A stretch of 64,000 bases of DNA from Bolinopsis microptera (lineage: Eukaryota > Ctenophora > Tentaculata > Lobata > Bolinopsidae), in the NCBI RefSeq assembly GCF_026151205.1, contig NC_087078.1:19642265-19706264 (forward strand), written 5' to 3'. The notes under the pieces were generated by a model. It was not told where the DNA came from. It made no database searches and saw nothing but the letters and a program-made list of their open reading frames with translations. Of the stretch, positions 51,611-63,909 are shown piece after piece; positions within the stretch are counted from its first letter, which is position 1; the number at the start of each line of letters is the position of its first letter. Position numbers and translations under genes: made by a program.

Positions 51611-52178
51611 ATGAAACATTTCCCTCGCACTAAATCAAGGGAAACCAAGGATGTATTACCTGTCCAGCAGCGGCCACTTCAAAACACTGTGAGTAGAAAT
51701 CACTGTGTACACGTGTAGAATAAACAGGGGAAAGGAAAGAATAAGTGACACCTAGTTAGTTGCTAACTAGCTGCTAGCTACGTATGGATGAGTACATAAT
51801 TACACCGCACTGTAATCAATCTGCTGGTTCACTCCAAGTACCCGTCAATCCTACCAGTGAGACTACTCTTTACTGTTGCAGTTCATCAGTAATCATTGAA
51901 AGTAAACTCCACCTCATGTGATCCTGAGCTGTTAACGGACCAATTCAGAGAATTTCACGTCATTAAGAGGTCACGAAAAGATACTGTAGGTGTGCACGGT
52001 GCAGGCCAACACGGCTTGAAATTACAATTTTACCGGACGAAACACTGTGATAAATTGTGAACTGGCAGTCTTTGAAGAAAAACCTGTTGTTTTTTGGCAA
52101 ATCGGGCCAATATTTGCGTGATGCAGCTGCTTACAAGAAAGGTAGTAAAACTGATGCTACAACAAGGTCACAATGACA
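51611..52178 (+). CDS. Small basic protein, 2 exons, about 61 aa, unknown function
   Basis: Exon 1 is 51611-51688, from ATG (with an in-frame TGA 27 nt upstream) to a GTGAGTAG donor; it reads MKHFPRTKSRETKDVLPV... Exon 2 starts at 52069 behind GGCAG in the same phase (SLKKNLLFFGKSGQYLRDA) and stays open to TGA near 52178, ending ATTRSQ. The product is Lys/Arg-rich with no evident signal peptide or membrane segment. No family was recognised. Support comes from the start context, two splice signals and phase agreement only. Confidence 0.4.
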
Positions 52179-53973
52179 AAGTGACAGTTATTACTATAAG
52201 GCACTAGCCGCGAGAGGTTTGACATTATCATGTCTCAAGAGTCCAGACAAGGTTTACCTACCCACTACTACATAAGACAAGGTTTACTGTTAGGTGTTTA
52301 TTTGACAGGGATAGTTTGTGAAAACCTACAAGTTTAAACAACTTCAGGTGGCACTTGCCAACCCATGGCAACATTAAAATATATCGACTCTGTTACATAT
52401 GTGAAATATTCGATAAATTTTACTAATTTTACAGCTAAGATAAAGAAGAGAGTCTGATATTTTGGTCATTATTATTGTCACATATAATAATCTTTCATCA
52501 ATGCTCAGTCGGACTATTCAATGTGATAAAATTAACTACTGGAATCAAATCGTGTTACTGTTTAAGAACTTAATAAAAAATATTAATTTGTAAGAACAAT
52601 TTGTAGTCATAGCCACAATATAGCTTTCATTTACGCAATCTAAAAACCTAATCTAAAACAAAATATCGGTACGGACACAAAGGTAATAAATATAATAAAT
52701 AATTCTTAAGAAAAACCGTATAAATAGTAAAATCAATGACAGCCGAGGAAGGATTTCTATTAAAAACTGTACGGGAAGCGAAAGATAAAAGATACCCCGG
52801 TCGGGATAGGACATGGTTAGCACAAAAACAGTAATGAATTGTAATCATTGATGTAATAAATATTCATACATAATATAAATATTCATACATATTACATCAG
52901 AAACTTTAACAGTAGAATTACCATGTAATGTTCGAATAGAAGGTAGACGGATTACTAGGATCAATCTTTTAGCGAAATTCTGGTGGTCTCTCACAATCCC
53001 AGAGTGATGAGATGATTTGACGACAGAGCGCACTAAAAAACAAGCCACCAACCCGTCTAGAGCAAGGAACCACAGTTAACCTTATCTTTTTGTACGCCAT
53101 TACAAGTCTAACATAACGAGTCTTGTCGATCGGTGGCTGCTTACAACGATGTAGTACGTAGCACAACTAGAACGAACGTCGGATAATAATGATCAGCTGC
53201 CGGTTGCGTAGACACTAACTTGCATAGCTGCCGATATCTGTACTTACACACACCGTTATCAATTATAGCTGATAATTGCTGGTTCATTAGAAAGCACGAG
53301 CTGCTGGCCGGCAATCATCTTGATCAATACACGCAGCGCGGCTGTGGTAATTAAGTCTAGTAATATAATGGGGATAATAATACTAATAGTAGGCGTACAA
53401 CAACACAACAAAGTCAAAATATTTAAGTCGGACTTATAAAGTTCAAGCTTAAACCGCAGCTGAACCTGCAGCAGTGTCCAAACATAGACGGAGTATACAA
53501 ACTGCTCGGTGTAGATAAACATTGAAAATTACTGATGCCATATAAGTATTACTAATGGCTCCGATCACCGGTATGTGGGGAATTTTCCGATATCCTCACA
53601 TTACGGCATACATTCAAGTAGTTATCAAATAAATTGCTACTTCGTCATCATGTTGATTATGCCGACAGGGTAGGATAATTACGATATTATCAGAGATATT
53701 AGTTACGATCGTTAGCCGATGAAAATAGTCATGAAACGTCCAACATCGAGCATATGTGCAGTGCTCCAAGAAATTCAAGCTATATAAACCTTGTAACACT
53801 GGTCCCCTGTACCATTTCGAGTGAAACAACTTTTAAAACATAAAAACATTTAATTATTATTGTAATCTGGTCTGTTTCTACGTATTGTCAGTTTAAAACC
53901 TAAAAGTTCGTAATAACCTAGCTTAGAAGATAACAAGGTTAACGTTCTTAAAATAAACTTAACGTCTGGCGCG
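52179..53973. other. Intergenic, nothing recognised
   Basis: A few minus-strand frames of 65-87 codons (52845-53522, 53614-53829) look like chance openings. No splice-consistent chain was found. Confidence 0.45.
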
Positions 53974-53987
53974 GTAACCATGGTAAC
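53974..53987. promoter_or_regulatory. Perfect RFX X-box palindrome GTAACCATGGTAAC
   Basis: Full consensus match 16 bp before the 65-bp satellite, with CACGTG immediately after (53990). Confidence 0.4.
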
Positions 53988-54002
53988 ACACGTGGTACTG
54001 GC

Positions 54003-55285
54003 AATACAGTGGTGAAAGTTTCTTAAGACAACATTGGTGGCCACTACCATTATTCGCAACGTCTGGCAATACAGTGGTGAAAGTTTCTTAAGACAACATT
54101 GGTGGCCACTACCATTATTCGCAACGTCTGGCAATACAGTGGTGAAAGTTTCTTAAGACAACATTGGTGGCCACTACCATTATTCGCAACGTCTGGCAAT
54201 ACAGTGGTGAAAGTTTCTTAAGACAACATTGGTGGCCACTACCATTATTCGCAACGATTGGCAATACAGTGGTGAAAGTTTCTTAAGACAACATTGGTGG
54301 CCACTACCATTATTCGCAACGATTGGCAATACAGTGGTGAAAGTTTCTTAAGACAACATTGGTGGCCACTACCATTATTCGCAACGTCTGGCAATACAGT
54401 GGTGAAAGTTTCTTAAGACAACATTGGTGGCCACTACCATTATTCGCAACGTCTGGCAATACAGTGGTGAAAGTTACTTAAGACAACATTGGTGGCCACT
54501 ACCATTATTCGCAACGTCTGGCAATACAGTGGTGAAAGTTTCTTAAGACAACATTGGTGGCCACTACCATTATTCGCAACGTCTGGCAATACAGTGGTGA
54601 AAGTTTAAGACAACATTGGTGGCCACTACCATTATTCGCAACGTCTGGCAATACAGTGGTGAAAGTTTAAGACAACATTGGTGGCCACTACCATTATTCG
54701 CAACGTCTGGCAATACAGTGGTGAAAGTTTCTTAAGACAACATTGGTGGCCACTACCATTATTCGCAACGTCTGGCAATACAGTGGTGAAAGTTTCTTAA
54801 GACAACATTGGTGGCCACTACCATTATTCGCAACGTCTGGCAATACAGTGGTGAAAGTTACTTAAGACAACATTGGTGGCCACTACCATTATTCGCAACG
54901 TCTGGCAATACAGTGGTGAAAGTTTCTTAAGACAACATTGGTGGCCACTACCATTATTCGCAACGTCTGGCAATACAGTGGTGAAAGTTTCTTAAGACAA
55001 CATTGGTGGCCACTACCATTATTCGCAACGTCTGGCAATACAGTGGTGAAAGTTTCTTAAGACAACATTGGTGGCCACTACCATTATTCGCAACGTCTGG
55101 CAATACAGTGGTGAAAGTTTCTTAAGACAACATTGGTGGCCACTACCATTATTCGCAACGTCTGGCAATACAGTGGTGAAAGTTTCTTAAGACAACATTG
55201 GTGGCCACTACCATTATTCGCAACGTCTGGCAATACAGTGGTGAAAGTTTCTTAAGACAACATTGGTGGCCACTACCATTATTCG
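54003..55285. repeat. 65-bp satellite, about 20 copies
   Basis: The unit begins GTCTGGCAATACAGTGGTGA and ends ACCATTATTCGCAAC. Units are nearly identical. Marker variants are GATTGG in two units, TTACTTAAG in two, and a 4-bp deletion (AAAGTTTAAGAC) in two adjacent units, which points to recent unequal exchange. A related 43-bp duplication (TACCACTGTGGTATTCACAC) follows at 55336-55425. Confidence 0.95.
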
Positions 55286-56365
55286 CCAAAAGTGATCAGG
55301 AATATTGAAAATTATATGAGAACCGGTTGAAGCACTACCACTGTGGTATTCACACATATTATCTGCTACCCCTGCGTCTACCACTGTGGTATTCACACAT
55401 ATTGTCTGCTACCTCTGCGTCTATGCTGATATAGGGAAGTGATCGTGAATACTAATTGGAGTGATAATTTGGGCAGTTTAAATAGTGAGAGGATTTAATG
55501 ACGGACTTAGCGAATGTATGGTTAAAAGTAAAAATATGAACGCCTTTAGTCAACCATGCACCGAAAGGGATGTTTGGCTCATTTGAGTATAAATACTGAA
55601 CGGTAGAAATACAATTTGCGACCATTATCTTTCGCAAATAACTACCGTCCAGATTATCGCTGATACTGATAGTGATACAGATAATCTTTTTTAGGTTAGG
55701 GAAATCACGAGTTTAATCTAGTATTCCAGACTGGAATCTAGTACCCACTCTAGATTTCTCATTTCTGGTTTAAAAGATGAATAAACCAGGATTTTAAGCG
55801 ATATACATTTTATATAACATTTTGAGGATATGTACGTTAATTGGAAACGCAAAAATTGTAATTTTCCTAAGATTGCTATGAATATGATAACTTCGTAAGT
55901 TGGACCGCTTAAACCCAAGCAAGCAAATCCTGGACATAATTAGAATCTTTTACAATGCAAATGCCTTTAGATGACAAATTGAAACATCTAATTTTGGAAT
56001 TCCAGGGCAGAGCGATCTTATTTTCTGCAACATTAAGGTCTGTTTGACCGGTTGAAATGGGCTGAAAACTAGATTTTCAGTATTTACCGGCAGTCTTCTG
56101 GATCTTTGATCTCATACTCATGTATTAAGGCTTTTCGATACAAATCAAAACGAGGCCATCATGTTATATAGTATTGACTAAAGACCTATGAAATGACCAT
56201 GCTTAGCTTTAAAGTAGTTGTCTCTTCAATAGAATTAGCATTTTGGAATAATCGAATGTTTAAAGAAAAGGACTTACTGCAGAGTGGGACCACAATCAAA
56301 TCAGCAGACAGTAAGGCTATGTAACAAATTTTATTTCCATGGAAACGGCTGAAGACTAAGAGGGG

Positions 56366-56770
56366 TTACCATGGAGAAAGGTAAAGTAGTTGTTTTGTTA
56401 TTAACAGCAAACGTGGAGAGTTTGGGTTGAATGTGGACTGTGGTGGCTGGTGATGAGTAGACCCCAATTCGTCACACATTTCCCCAATATTTTTCTAAAA
56501 AAGCGTCACCAAAACAACAATGACCACAAATTTAAATCAACCACCGGCTTTTAAGAATTGAAAACACTACACTCAACAATATTCATCACCATGATAACCA
56601 ACACACTGAGGGGACCGAGCAAGGAATCTTATTAACACAACCAATATCAGAACACAGCCCACATAATCACACAAAGGTAAAGCTAACAGAAAATTCTATT
56701 TTTACATTTCCAGGGATTGCTGGCTAGCTAATGTTCTTACAATCGCGCCCATATTTCCAAGCAGATGGAA
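56366..56770 (-). CDS. 3' exons of an unidentified gene
   Basis: Exon 56770-56741 follows CACCTTTCAG, reads FHLLGNMGAI and meets a GTAAGA donor. Exon 56494-56366 follows GCTTTTTTAG and reads KNIGEMCDELGSTHHQPPQS... for 43 codons including TAA. The phases agree (0/0). If the first exon is not spliced it stays open another 12 codons to its own TAA at 56702, so two C-termini are possible. The upstream exons were not found. The function is unknown. Confidence 0.4.
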
Positions 56771-57189
56771 CTGAAAGGTGGGAAACGCAAATCATAGCTA
56801 TCTGAAGCTGAACACTTAAAATATTAGTCGACAAAATAAACATAAAACTGAACAATTTCCGGACTAAAATACTTGTAAAGCGCACAAAGTGTACGCTGAA
56901 CCGGAACAGACTTCTCAAAATCATAACTGAAGCGGCAACATTCAAAAGCATAGTCATATAATAGCAACGATACAATAAATGTTGCTGTGAATGTAACTTG
57001 TAACATTAGAAGAGTCGGAAGAGCTAAGGTTGGAATTTAAGAACGCAGACCTGTCCGAAGGAGCGGATTAAAAGAACACAAATTGGAGTTAAATAACACA
57101 GAAACTGGCATGTGTCTAAGAGCGAGGAGAAGTTGCCATAAAGCGGAAGAAGAAATGTAATGTAATGAGTTACCGACAAATGTTGCGAC

Positions 57190-57228
57190 CACGTGGCGTG
57201 ACGTCATCACCACGTGGTATAACACGTG
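57190..57228. promoter_or_regulatory. Cluster of three CACGTG E-boxes and a TGACGTCA CRE
   Basis: CACGTG at 57190, 57211 and 57223, and TGACGTCA at 57199, all in 39 bp. The first two E-boxes and the CRE form an extended dyad. CACGTG is bound by bHLH-Zip factors (USF, MYC type) and TGACGTCA by CREB/ATF factors. It lies upstream of the minus-strand exons at 56366-56770, so it could be a promoter of that gene; no start site was identified. Confidence 0.45.
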
Positions 57229-57824
57229 AGGCTGGATCGGAGTATTTAGTGATGTCACGAGACGATGAGACCGTCACATGGTGAGGTGGAAAAGGGGCAT
57301 GTTCTTAATTGTAAAGTATTTTACGTTACCTCTGGCTTGGTTCGGTCTCCAAATCTGATTAGGCGGAATTATGGGGGGATTAGGTGGCTAGTTCATTCCT
57401 CAACTCCATTTGTAATTGCATGCGAAACTAAGAACCTCCATCAAATAGGAATTTATTTTTTAACCTCCAGCTCCGAACAAACGTGGAATATTTATTTATA
57501 TCCTGAGCTGGTGTAAAGATTACACCCGGAAGTGAGCCTGAACAAAAGTTGTAATCCAATTTAGAGGGACCTGTCTGACAGACAGAGACAGATCACGAAA
57601 TGAAAAATAATTAACGGTAACTAGCACACTTGTGTAATTTTATCTCTATTGGTAGATTTGAAGATTGGCTTAAAATCGTTGGAAAAGACGATCGGACAAT
57701 ATCATACTTTAAAGTTTAATCACGATACAAGTTGTGGATTATCTCCCGTTAAAACAATTTAAACAGTACGTATAGCAGTGCAAAGTTAAAAAAGAAAACG
57801 TAGCTTGCATGGAATAAATATGGT

Positions 57825-57830
57825 TTTATT
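57825..57830 (-). terminator. Possible polyadenylation signal for the gene at 58116-58499
   Basis: AATAAA on the minus strand, 285 nt downstream of the stop. Confidence 0.35.
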
Positions 57831-58115
57831 TGTTTAATATTTTAACAGACTTTTCAAGCAATCCTTTAATCGACCGATAAAAACACATACGAATTACGAA
57901 GACACATATTATATAGTGTAATATTTTACCTATAACAGGTACATTGTACAATCACAAGGCCGCATCTAGCCAATTATCAACAGAACTAAAAACATCTTAT
58001 TCAATAAACCTATTACATTGTACAATACCGTAGCGCACAAAGCCGTATCGTACAAGAATTACAATTTATAGTATTCGTGAAGCAAGTGTGAAGTTGGAGG
58101 CGTGCGAAGCAGCAG

Positions 58116-58499
58116 CTACCTCGACACCAGCTCGGACACAATGGCGGGGTGGATCCACAGAACTCTGCTATATTATAGTACATCCTAGTAACTCTATTGT
58201 GCGAGTGTTGTATTGAAGGTTAGATGAGACGTTGTGGCGTCTTTTGTTTGGTTCCCGCCATGTTAGAAATAATGTAGAATGGATATTTATATCGAGAGAG
58301 TGAAGGGAGTATTCCGGAAGTCACGTAGTTCTGATGTTTGAGTGGTTCTGGGGAATCGAGTTAGCATCAGGTGTGTGGGAAGGATTCAGAATCATTTTGG
58401 CTGATCCCGGGATACAGTTCATTGGGAGGCGCCACGTGTCACTGCGTGCGCGCCCGCTAACATGACCGATCTCGATCCCAATTACTAACAAATCACTAA
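58116..58499 (-). CDS. 3' exons of an unidentified gene, C-terminus IVSELVSR
   Basis: Exon 58499-58325 starts behind GGTTCTTTTTAG and reads SDLLVIGIEIGHVSG, then a polar stretch (LNPSHTPDANSIPQNHSN), ending at a GTGACT donor. Exon 58164-58116 follows ATATAGCAG and reads VLWIHPAIVSELVSR then TAG, with G/C-rich third positions. The phases agree (2/1). A candidate polyA signal lies at 57830-57825. No domain was recognised and the upstream exons were not found. Confidence 0.45.
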
Positions 58500-59439
58500 C
58501 TAAAAAGAACCTCCAGCTAATACCTAATACTTCTACGGGCTCAACTGCCTAGAGCGATGCTTGCTGTTCAGGATCGGCCACCAGATTGGCTTCACAATAC
58601 ATTTTTTGATTCGATGAAGATTCATGTTATCTGATATTTCTACTAGTACTACTTTGCCTCGAAGATCCATACAAAATTGAACCGATTAACATGAAGAGTG
58701 AACTACAGGGCAGATTATTGGCCTGACGTGTGCAGTGTACTGTGTAAGTACTCTTAGAGGTAGTAACCAAGATAAGGGGGGCGGATTACCCTTAACTCCT
58801 TAAGTTCCAAGTAGGACAAGAAGAAAAATAAATTTTGCTACTTTTTCTCTGGAAAACATTCATCAGGGCAACCTGTTCCACGGCCAATTAATTTACCTCC
58901 CAGTATTTATACTCGTATCAGATTAGTCAGGGTAGTGCACAGCCAATATTATGACAAGCCACTTTTGAGTTTTGAGACTGAACAAAATTCCTGAGTCCTG
59001 TATGGCAAAGCTAAATTACAGACTGCAGCGACCATATTATTTGAGTGAAAAAATGTTATACGTCTTGAACATGTTCACGATTTTTTGGCTCAAATAATTG
59101 AGTGAAATCGAAAAGAGAGATTATTTAGATATCATCTGGAACAGAACATGCAAAACTATCAACACGATAGAGAAATAGTGCCAAACCAAAGAACTATCTA
59201 TCAGCGCCCTTAAAACTCAAATTTTACCTGGAATAGAAAGTGGACTCTAAAACATATAATAGTGGGCAACATTACTATAGGTGTTATCTGTCCAAATCAG
59301 CTAAATTTCTAGGAGTGACCTTGGACAGCACGGCAGCACCTCCAACGAACACATGACACTTTGAAGTGTCCCATTCCACAATCCTATATCAAACGCCTGA
59401 TCAACGACTAAGACACCAGACTGAATCAGGAAGACTGGT

Positions 59440-59855
59440 CAACTAATGGTCCCAGACACACCAAAATGGAACAAGGCACCAAGCATGTCAACATCATCAA
59501 AAACCTTAAGACTGCACTCAATAACAACAGACAAAACTGCAGAAGTGATGTGCAGTGTGCACATTGTCACGGGACACTTTGGTCTAAACAAACACCTCCA
59601 CACCATTTGTAAGACGCAAAGCAAGCACCAGTGCTTGTCCTATGTACGACGATGAAGATACGACTGTCTCCGGTCTCGCACCTTCTCGGACAGTGCCCAG
59701 GCCCCAGCTTGTGCACAACTAAAAGGGCAATAATTTCAACATCTACTCATTTCCCCTTACTCCACTTTACCTCCATCATCTCCACACAGATAACTCCGGC
59801 AACCTCCTTCAGGAGCATCCTCAATCCTCATGTCATCCTGTCGTGGGCCATCTAG
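59440..59855 (+). pseudogene. LINE ORF2 3' fragment (C-terminal zinc motif), frameshifted
   Basis: The reading VTGHFGLNKHLHTIC, then CPMYDDEDTTVS and, one frame over, SHLLGQCP, matches the TGH..LN.HL...C..C...E.V.HLL..CP tail of LINEs. An open tail runs to TAG at 59853. At least one frameshift is present. Confidence 0.6.
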
Positions 59856-60037
59856 GTCTAATTAAAAGTTTTATATCCCACTTACTACATCCATTAGCAT
59901 TTCAAAGTAAACAAATCAAATGGTTGGAAGAAGGTTTCGTAAGTATGTTAACAATGAAAATAACTACATTCAAGTAAGTAATCCTCTCACGGAACTACAA
60001 ATGTTTATTACATATTCCCGACTAACTCTGGGGGGGG

Positions 60038-60670
60038 CAACCATATTAAAGTATATTAAAATGTAGGATTTTTCCCGATTTTGACCCGGGGATATACTTT
60101 AATATACTTTAATATACCTACAATATACTTTAATATATCCCTATCTCCTTGGAGGCCTACATCAAAAATTGTTGCCCAAAATAAGCTTGCAATGCAATTC
60201 TTAATCGATTCCAAAAAGTTCTTGAAAAAATATTGAAAACTGATGGAGTTATTTCAATTTTAATGAAGTCATTTTGGCTAGTATTCCGAACCGAGATATT
60301 ATGTGCAATTTTCCCAATTTTGTTCATGGAGGTCTTTTTACTTAGTATCCACTATATTCAACAAACACTGAGATATATCTTTCACATAGAGTTAGTCTCA
60401 TTAAAAAATATTGAAATTTTATCGAATTTGGGCAAAAGCGAATTTGGGCAAAAGCGTATGCCCAAATATGGGCATATTTTTTAAGCTTATAGCTCAGCCA
60501 ATTTTTGACCAATCTGGATGGAAATTCATGTACTAGTCCTAAAACAGGCTTATCTTGCGAATCTGAGTGAAAAATATAGTTCATCATGTAAATCTTAACG
60601 AAGTATATAAATCTTCTAATTGTAGGTATATTAAAGTATATTAAAATGTAGGATTTTTTCCGATTTTGAC
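60038..60670. repeat. Paired AT-rich repeats TATTAAAGTATATTAAAATG
   Basis: The block TATTAAAGTATATTAAAATG plus TAGGATTTTTCCCGATTTTG occurs at 60045 and 60629. Inverted ATATACTTTAATATAC units follow the first copy (60092-60140). The enclosed 500 bp is AT-rich with no recognisable coding; it may be one mobile element. Confidence 0.5.
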
Positions 60671-61569
60671 CATTATCCTAAAGTAACTGCTAATTTTATG
60701 TAAACAGTATGGCTCATTCTGCTATATGTAGTAGTAGTAGTTTATAGTTTGTTTATTCTGCTATATAGTACCCTTTAGCTCGCTTGCTAGGCAGCAAAAA
60801 TTAAAACGATAGCCTCTGTACAGAAAATTGAATTAACTACGTTCAAATTTAGTCTGTCTAGAAATTTAAAAAATCATCATAAAACGAATTGGAATATCTA
60901 TAAAATTTCTACCTTAATTTACTAAATTACGATGAAAACCAGTCCTTGGTAGGAATTTAGATCGAAATCATGTTATGAAATAATCATACATGCATAAAAA
61001 TATAATTTTTGAGGAATCGCCATGCATACCAAACAGCAAACATTCACATTTCACAACAATTGTAGTATTGAAAAACACAGAAACTGTGCTCTGAAAATCT
61101 TCACGAAATTAACCACTCTACAAATTATATTTTCTTTCGGGACAAAATTCTTAAATTCTGACCAATTTTCATATCAAATACCACATCGTGGTTCACAAAT
61201 TACATGGACAGTGGACACGTGCCAATAACATATCAAATCAACCATTTCTGCAAGAAGTTGCTACAGGAAAAACCGCTATAATGCAACAACTAATTAGATA
61301 CTAACTAGATATAACAATATTCAATTCATATTAAATAATATTAATATAAGTTTCCTATCGCTGGGGACTTACTCCTTGCTAGTTGATTGTGGTATTCCTA
61401 GAAAAATTGATATATAATATTCCTTTGCGATCAAAATGTCCAAATAACAATTTAAATTTAACTGATCTTGTTATTTCGCTCGTCCAAGATTCTCTTCTGG
61501 AGCCACATCGATATAATATTAACTCTGAATGTGACTAAAACACAAAATAAGTCCGTTGAGTAGTAAAAG

Positions 61570-61764
61570 AAGAGGTGTAAGAGGACCAAAACTATGGAAC
61601 AAAGTGCCTGACAGTATTAAGCTGAAGCTACTTTTGAGTCGTTTAAAGTTAGTTTGTCCAAGTTTCTTGCTTTGATACCGGACAACCCCCCGATTTCCGG
61701 TTATAGCTGCAGCTGGTCCAATTCCCTGGTAGACTACTCGCCATCGAGGTGGCCAGACATATGA
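61570..61764 (+). pseudogene. LINE ORF2 extreme C-terminus, frameshifted
   Basis: VRGPKLWNKVPDSIKL, then one frame over ATFESFKVSLSKFL, is the conserved GP.LWN.LP..I....F...L...L tail of CR1- and Jockey-like LINEs. A missing base near 61627 breaks the frame. It sits 37 nt downstream of the kinase stop, in the opposite orientation. Confidence 0.6.
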
Positions 61765-61800
61765 TGACCCATCCTGCTACGAGGATAAACTCTACCATTT

Positions 61801-63648
61801 TCACTCCAGCCCCCTCACTATTGTCTGAGACTGGCCACCAAGCAGAGCCTGCTGTTTTTCAAGAGTCTCCCATTTGACGGAGGAAAAGTAGATATGAGAT
61901 CTGATCTCCTCGGATCCCATGACCCCTGCCCCTAATCGTTCAGCTGGGTTGTACTTCAACAGACCTGGAGAAAGAAGAGGATCTTCAAAATTCATATTAT
62001 ATATTATGAAATTATATATGGACTGTGACATTTCTAATAGAGAGTATAAAGGTGTCGAGTGATGACAGAGTGAGACGGAAGTTTGTGGGAGAAAAGTTGA
62101 AAATGGATCGTGATCGAAGTGCTAGTTTCTGTATACGGCGTGACACATATTTTTGGTATAACACATTTCTCACGAAATATACACATATTTCAAAGGAAAT
62201 TATTTGTAATGGATGATGACGTTTTTTAGAAAAGATTAGCAACTACAGGATATAAATGCGGCTCACTGTAATCTCAGTAATCTCAGGTATTTCACAAACA
62301 CGCTCTCTGTTTAACAACAGCTATTACGATAGACGAACGTCACATCTCAGATGGCTTATCTTTGGTATTATCAGATTATGGGAGTCTTGACGCGGATAAA
62401 TATCTGTGACATGCAGAAGGAAGGCTGATAACAGTAACACAATTCACGTACATGACTCACGTACGGACATTATTCGTATGGGTAGTGGTGGACATTTGGT
62501 TATAATGTTGCATCGTCAATAATGAAGATATGTACAATGTTCAATGAATAGTAATGAACGATACTAAAGATGTAATAATGAATACATGCGTAAATATAAA
62601 GATAATACAACGAAAATGTTCAGTGTATACACGTAATAGGAGCCGACCAGATCAATAATTTCAACCGGAACGGTTATCATGAAAATATCCGAGATTCTAT
62701 TCGGCGAGGTGATGCCCTTTCAGATAATTCCACAGTGGACTTAATGAACTTGGCCTGTCTGAATCAAGTTTAAAGTGGTTCCATTCATTAAATTCCATAC
62801 ATTGAATTCCATACACTAAATACCATACGTAGAAAGATATATCTGAACTGTAAACAATAGTGCTACACTCTACCATATTCAAAAGTGAAACTTACTTATC
62901 TAATTATCATAATTCACTTGGTTTAGTTCCCCATAGTGACAAATAGTATCTTATCCAAGTATACTACAAAGCCCGTGGTTACAGGGATGAAGCTAGTAGC
63001 TTTCTATTTATTTGGCAGTCAGTTTTTGTCGCATCAAAAAACCCCACCGAAGAAGATACAGCCGATTAAAAATGACGTCCAATGTTTCAATGAAACAAGA
63101 AATTTTTTTCGAAATCAAAATATTACAAATAACCAAGTGTGTTATCAACTGCTTTGAACCTTCTTATCTTATTGATATTATATTGGTTTAGCAAATAATT
63201 CAGTTACAAATTTTTCCGGGGGCTGCACCCCCGGCCGCTGCTCGCTTCGGAGCCGGCGGTAGTTTCGCCTACTATACCCCTTTCAAAAATCCTGCGCACG
63301 CCCCTGCCAAACCCGATTACTTATTCCCTACGATATTTTCGCCTTCGGCAAGAGCAGGGAAAAAAATGATACCGTCTCAGCAACGGACGATCTACTGATT
63401 AAAAGATGACTCGAATAGGCTGGTGTATTTTTTTTTTCAAGTTCGCTTTTCGTAAATCCATATCCGTGTTCCGAGCCCGATAGATTTTTCCGAGTAATTG
63501 ATCAAAAAATAGGCCAGACTCCGAACTTGGCCGGATTTCCAGTCAGCTCCTAGTGCTTATGTTTAACTACAGATGTGAGTTAACATTACCTGCAACCAGA
63601 GAACTTCCTCCAGAATGATCTTCATTCGTTATCTTTATATTGGTTGTT
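61801..63648 (-). CDS. AGC-family Ser/Thr protein kinase, C-terminal exons (RPS6KC1/RPS6KL1-like?)
   Basis: Exon 63648-63590 (TTNIKITNEDHSGGSSLVAG) splices in phase to exon 61964-61801. The second exon reads LLKYNPAERLGAG, GSEEIRSHIYF, VKWETLEKQQ and ends at TGA 16 codons after the last of these motifs. The order LL..NP..RLGxG, then EI..H..F, then W..L is the end of an AGC kinase domain. The early stop, without a hydrophobic motif, recalls the RPS6KC1/RPS6KL1 group; that closer assignment is an inference. His-Ile-Tyr-Phe stands where His-Pro-Phe-Phe is usual. A GTGAGG inside the last exon could act as a donor. The rest of the kinase domain must lie beyond the window end or in exons I missed. 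Confidence 0.6.
62697..62758 (-). CDS. Possible alternative terminal exon within the kinase intron
   Basis: GATTCAG precedes 20 codons (RPSSLSPLWNYLKGHHLAE and TAG). It has the same entry phase as the kinase exon at 61964, so the 63590 exon could splice to either. Joining it would truncate the protein before the end of the kinase fold. There is no donor before the stop. Confidence 0.25.
63215..63363. mobile_element. Terminal part of a dispersed element with GC-rich hairpins
   Basis: It starts with a hairpin (gggggctgcaccccc), carries further GC-rich blocks, and ends GCCTTCGGCAAGAGCAGGG, the complement of the start of the insertion at 20527. No coding. It lies in the kinase intron. Confidence 0.45.
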
Positions 63649-63909
63649 CTGAAATTATACGGCATCAAATTCATCTAGTCAACTGCCAACATTTATTCGC
63701 ACAACTATAAAATGGTAGTGTGAGTACGTGATAGTTCAAACTAAGAACATAAAAACATGCAATAAATTACACACCCCCTGGGGGTGTTACAGATCTATCC
63801 GCGATCAAACAAACAAACGGTAATAAAGCGATAAAGCCATGATCTGATTCTGAAGTTAACTGACAGAAAGCATGAAGTTCCAACCTACAGTTAGATGGGC
63901 GTCGTCTTC

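Noticed and set aside
58520-58640. Minus-strand stretch open in two frames (MYCEANLVADPEQQASL and KCIVKPIWWPILNSK)
   Set aside because: It looked coding, but no donor in the right phase connects it to the exon at 58499, and the start of the exon is ambiguous.
60233-60587. Overlapping 80-codon frames on both strands
   Set aside because: AT-rich repeat interior between the paired TATTAAAGTATATTAAAATG blocks; hydrophobic composition follows from the T content.
62025-62216. Frames on both strands over the same bases (KVSSDDRVRRKFVGEKL on plus)
   Set aside because: Protein-like on one strand, but without splice borders. It lies antisense inside the kinase intron and was left out for lack of support.
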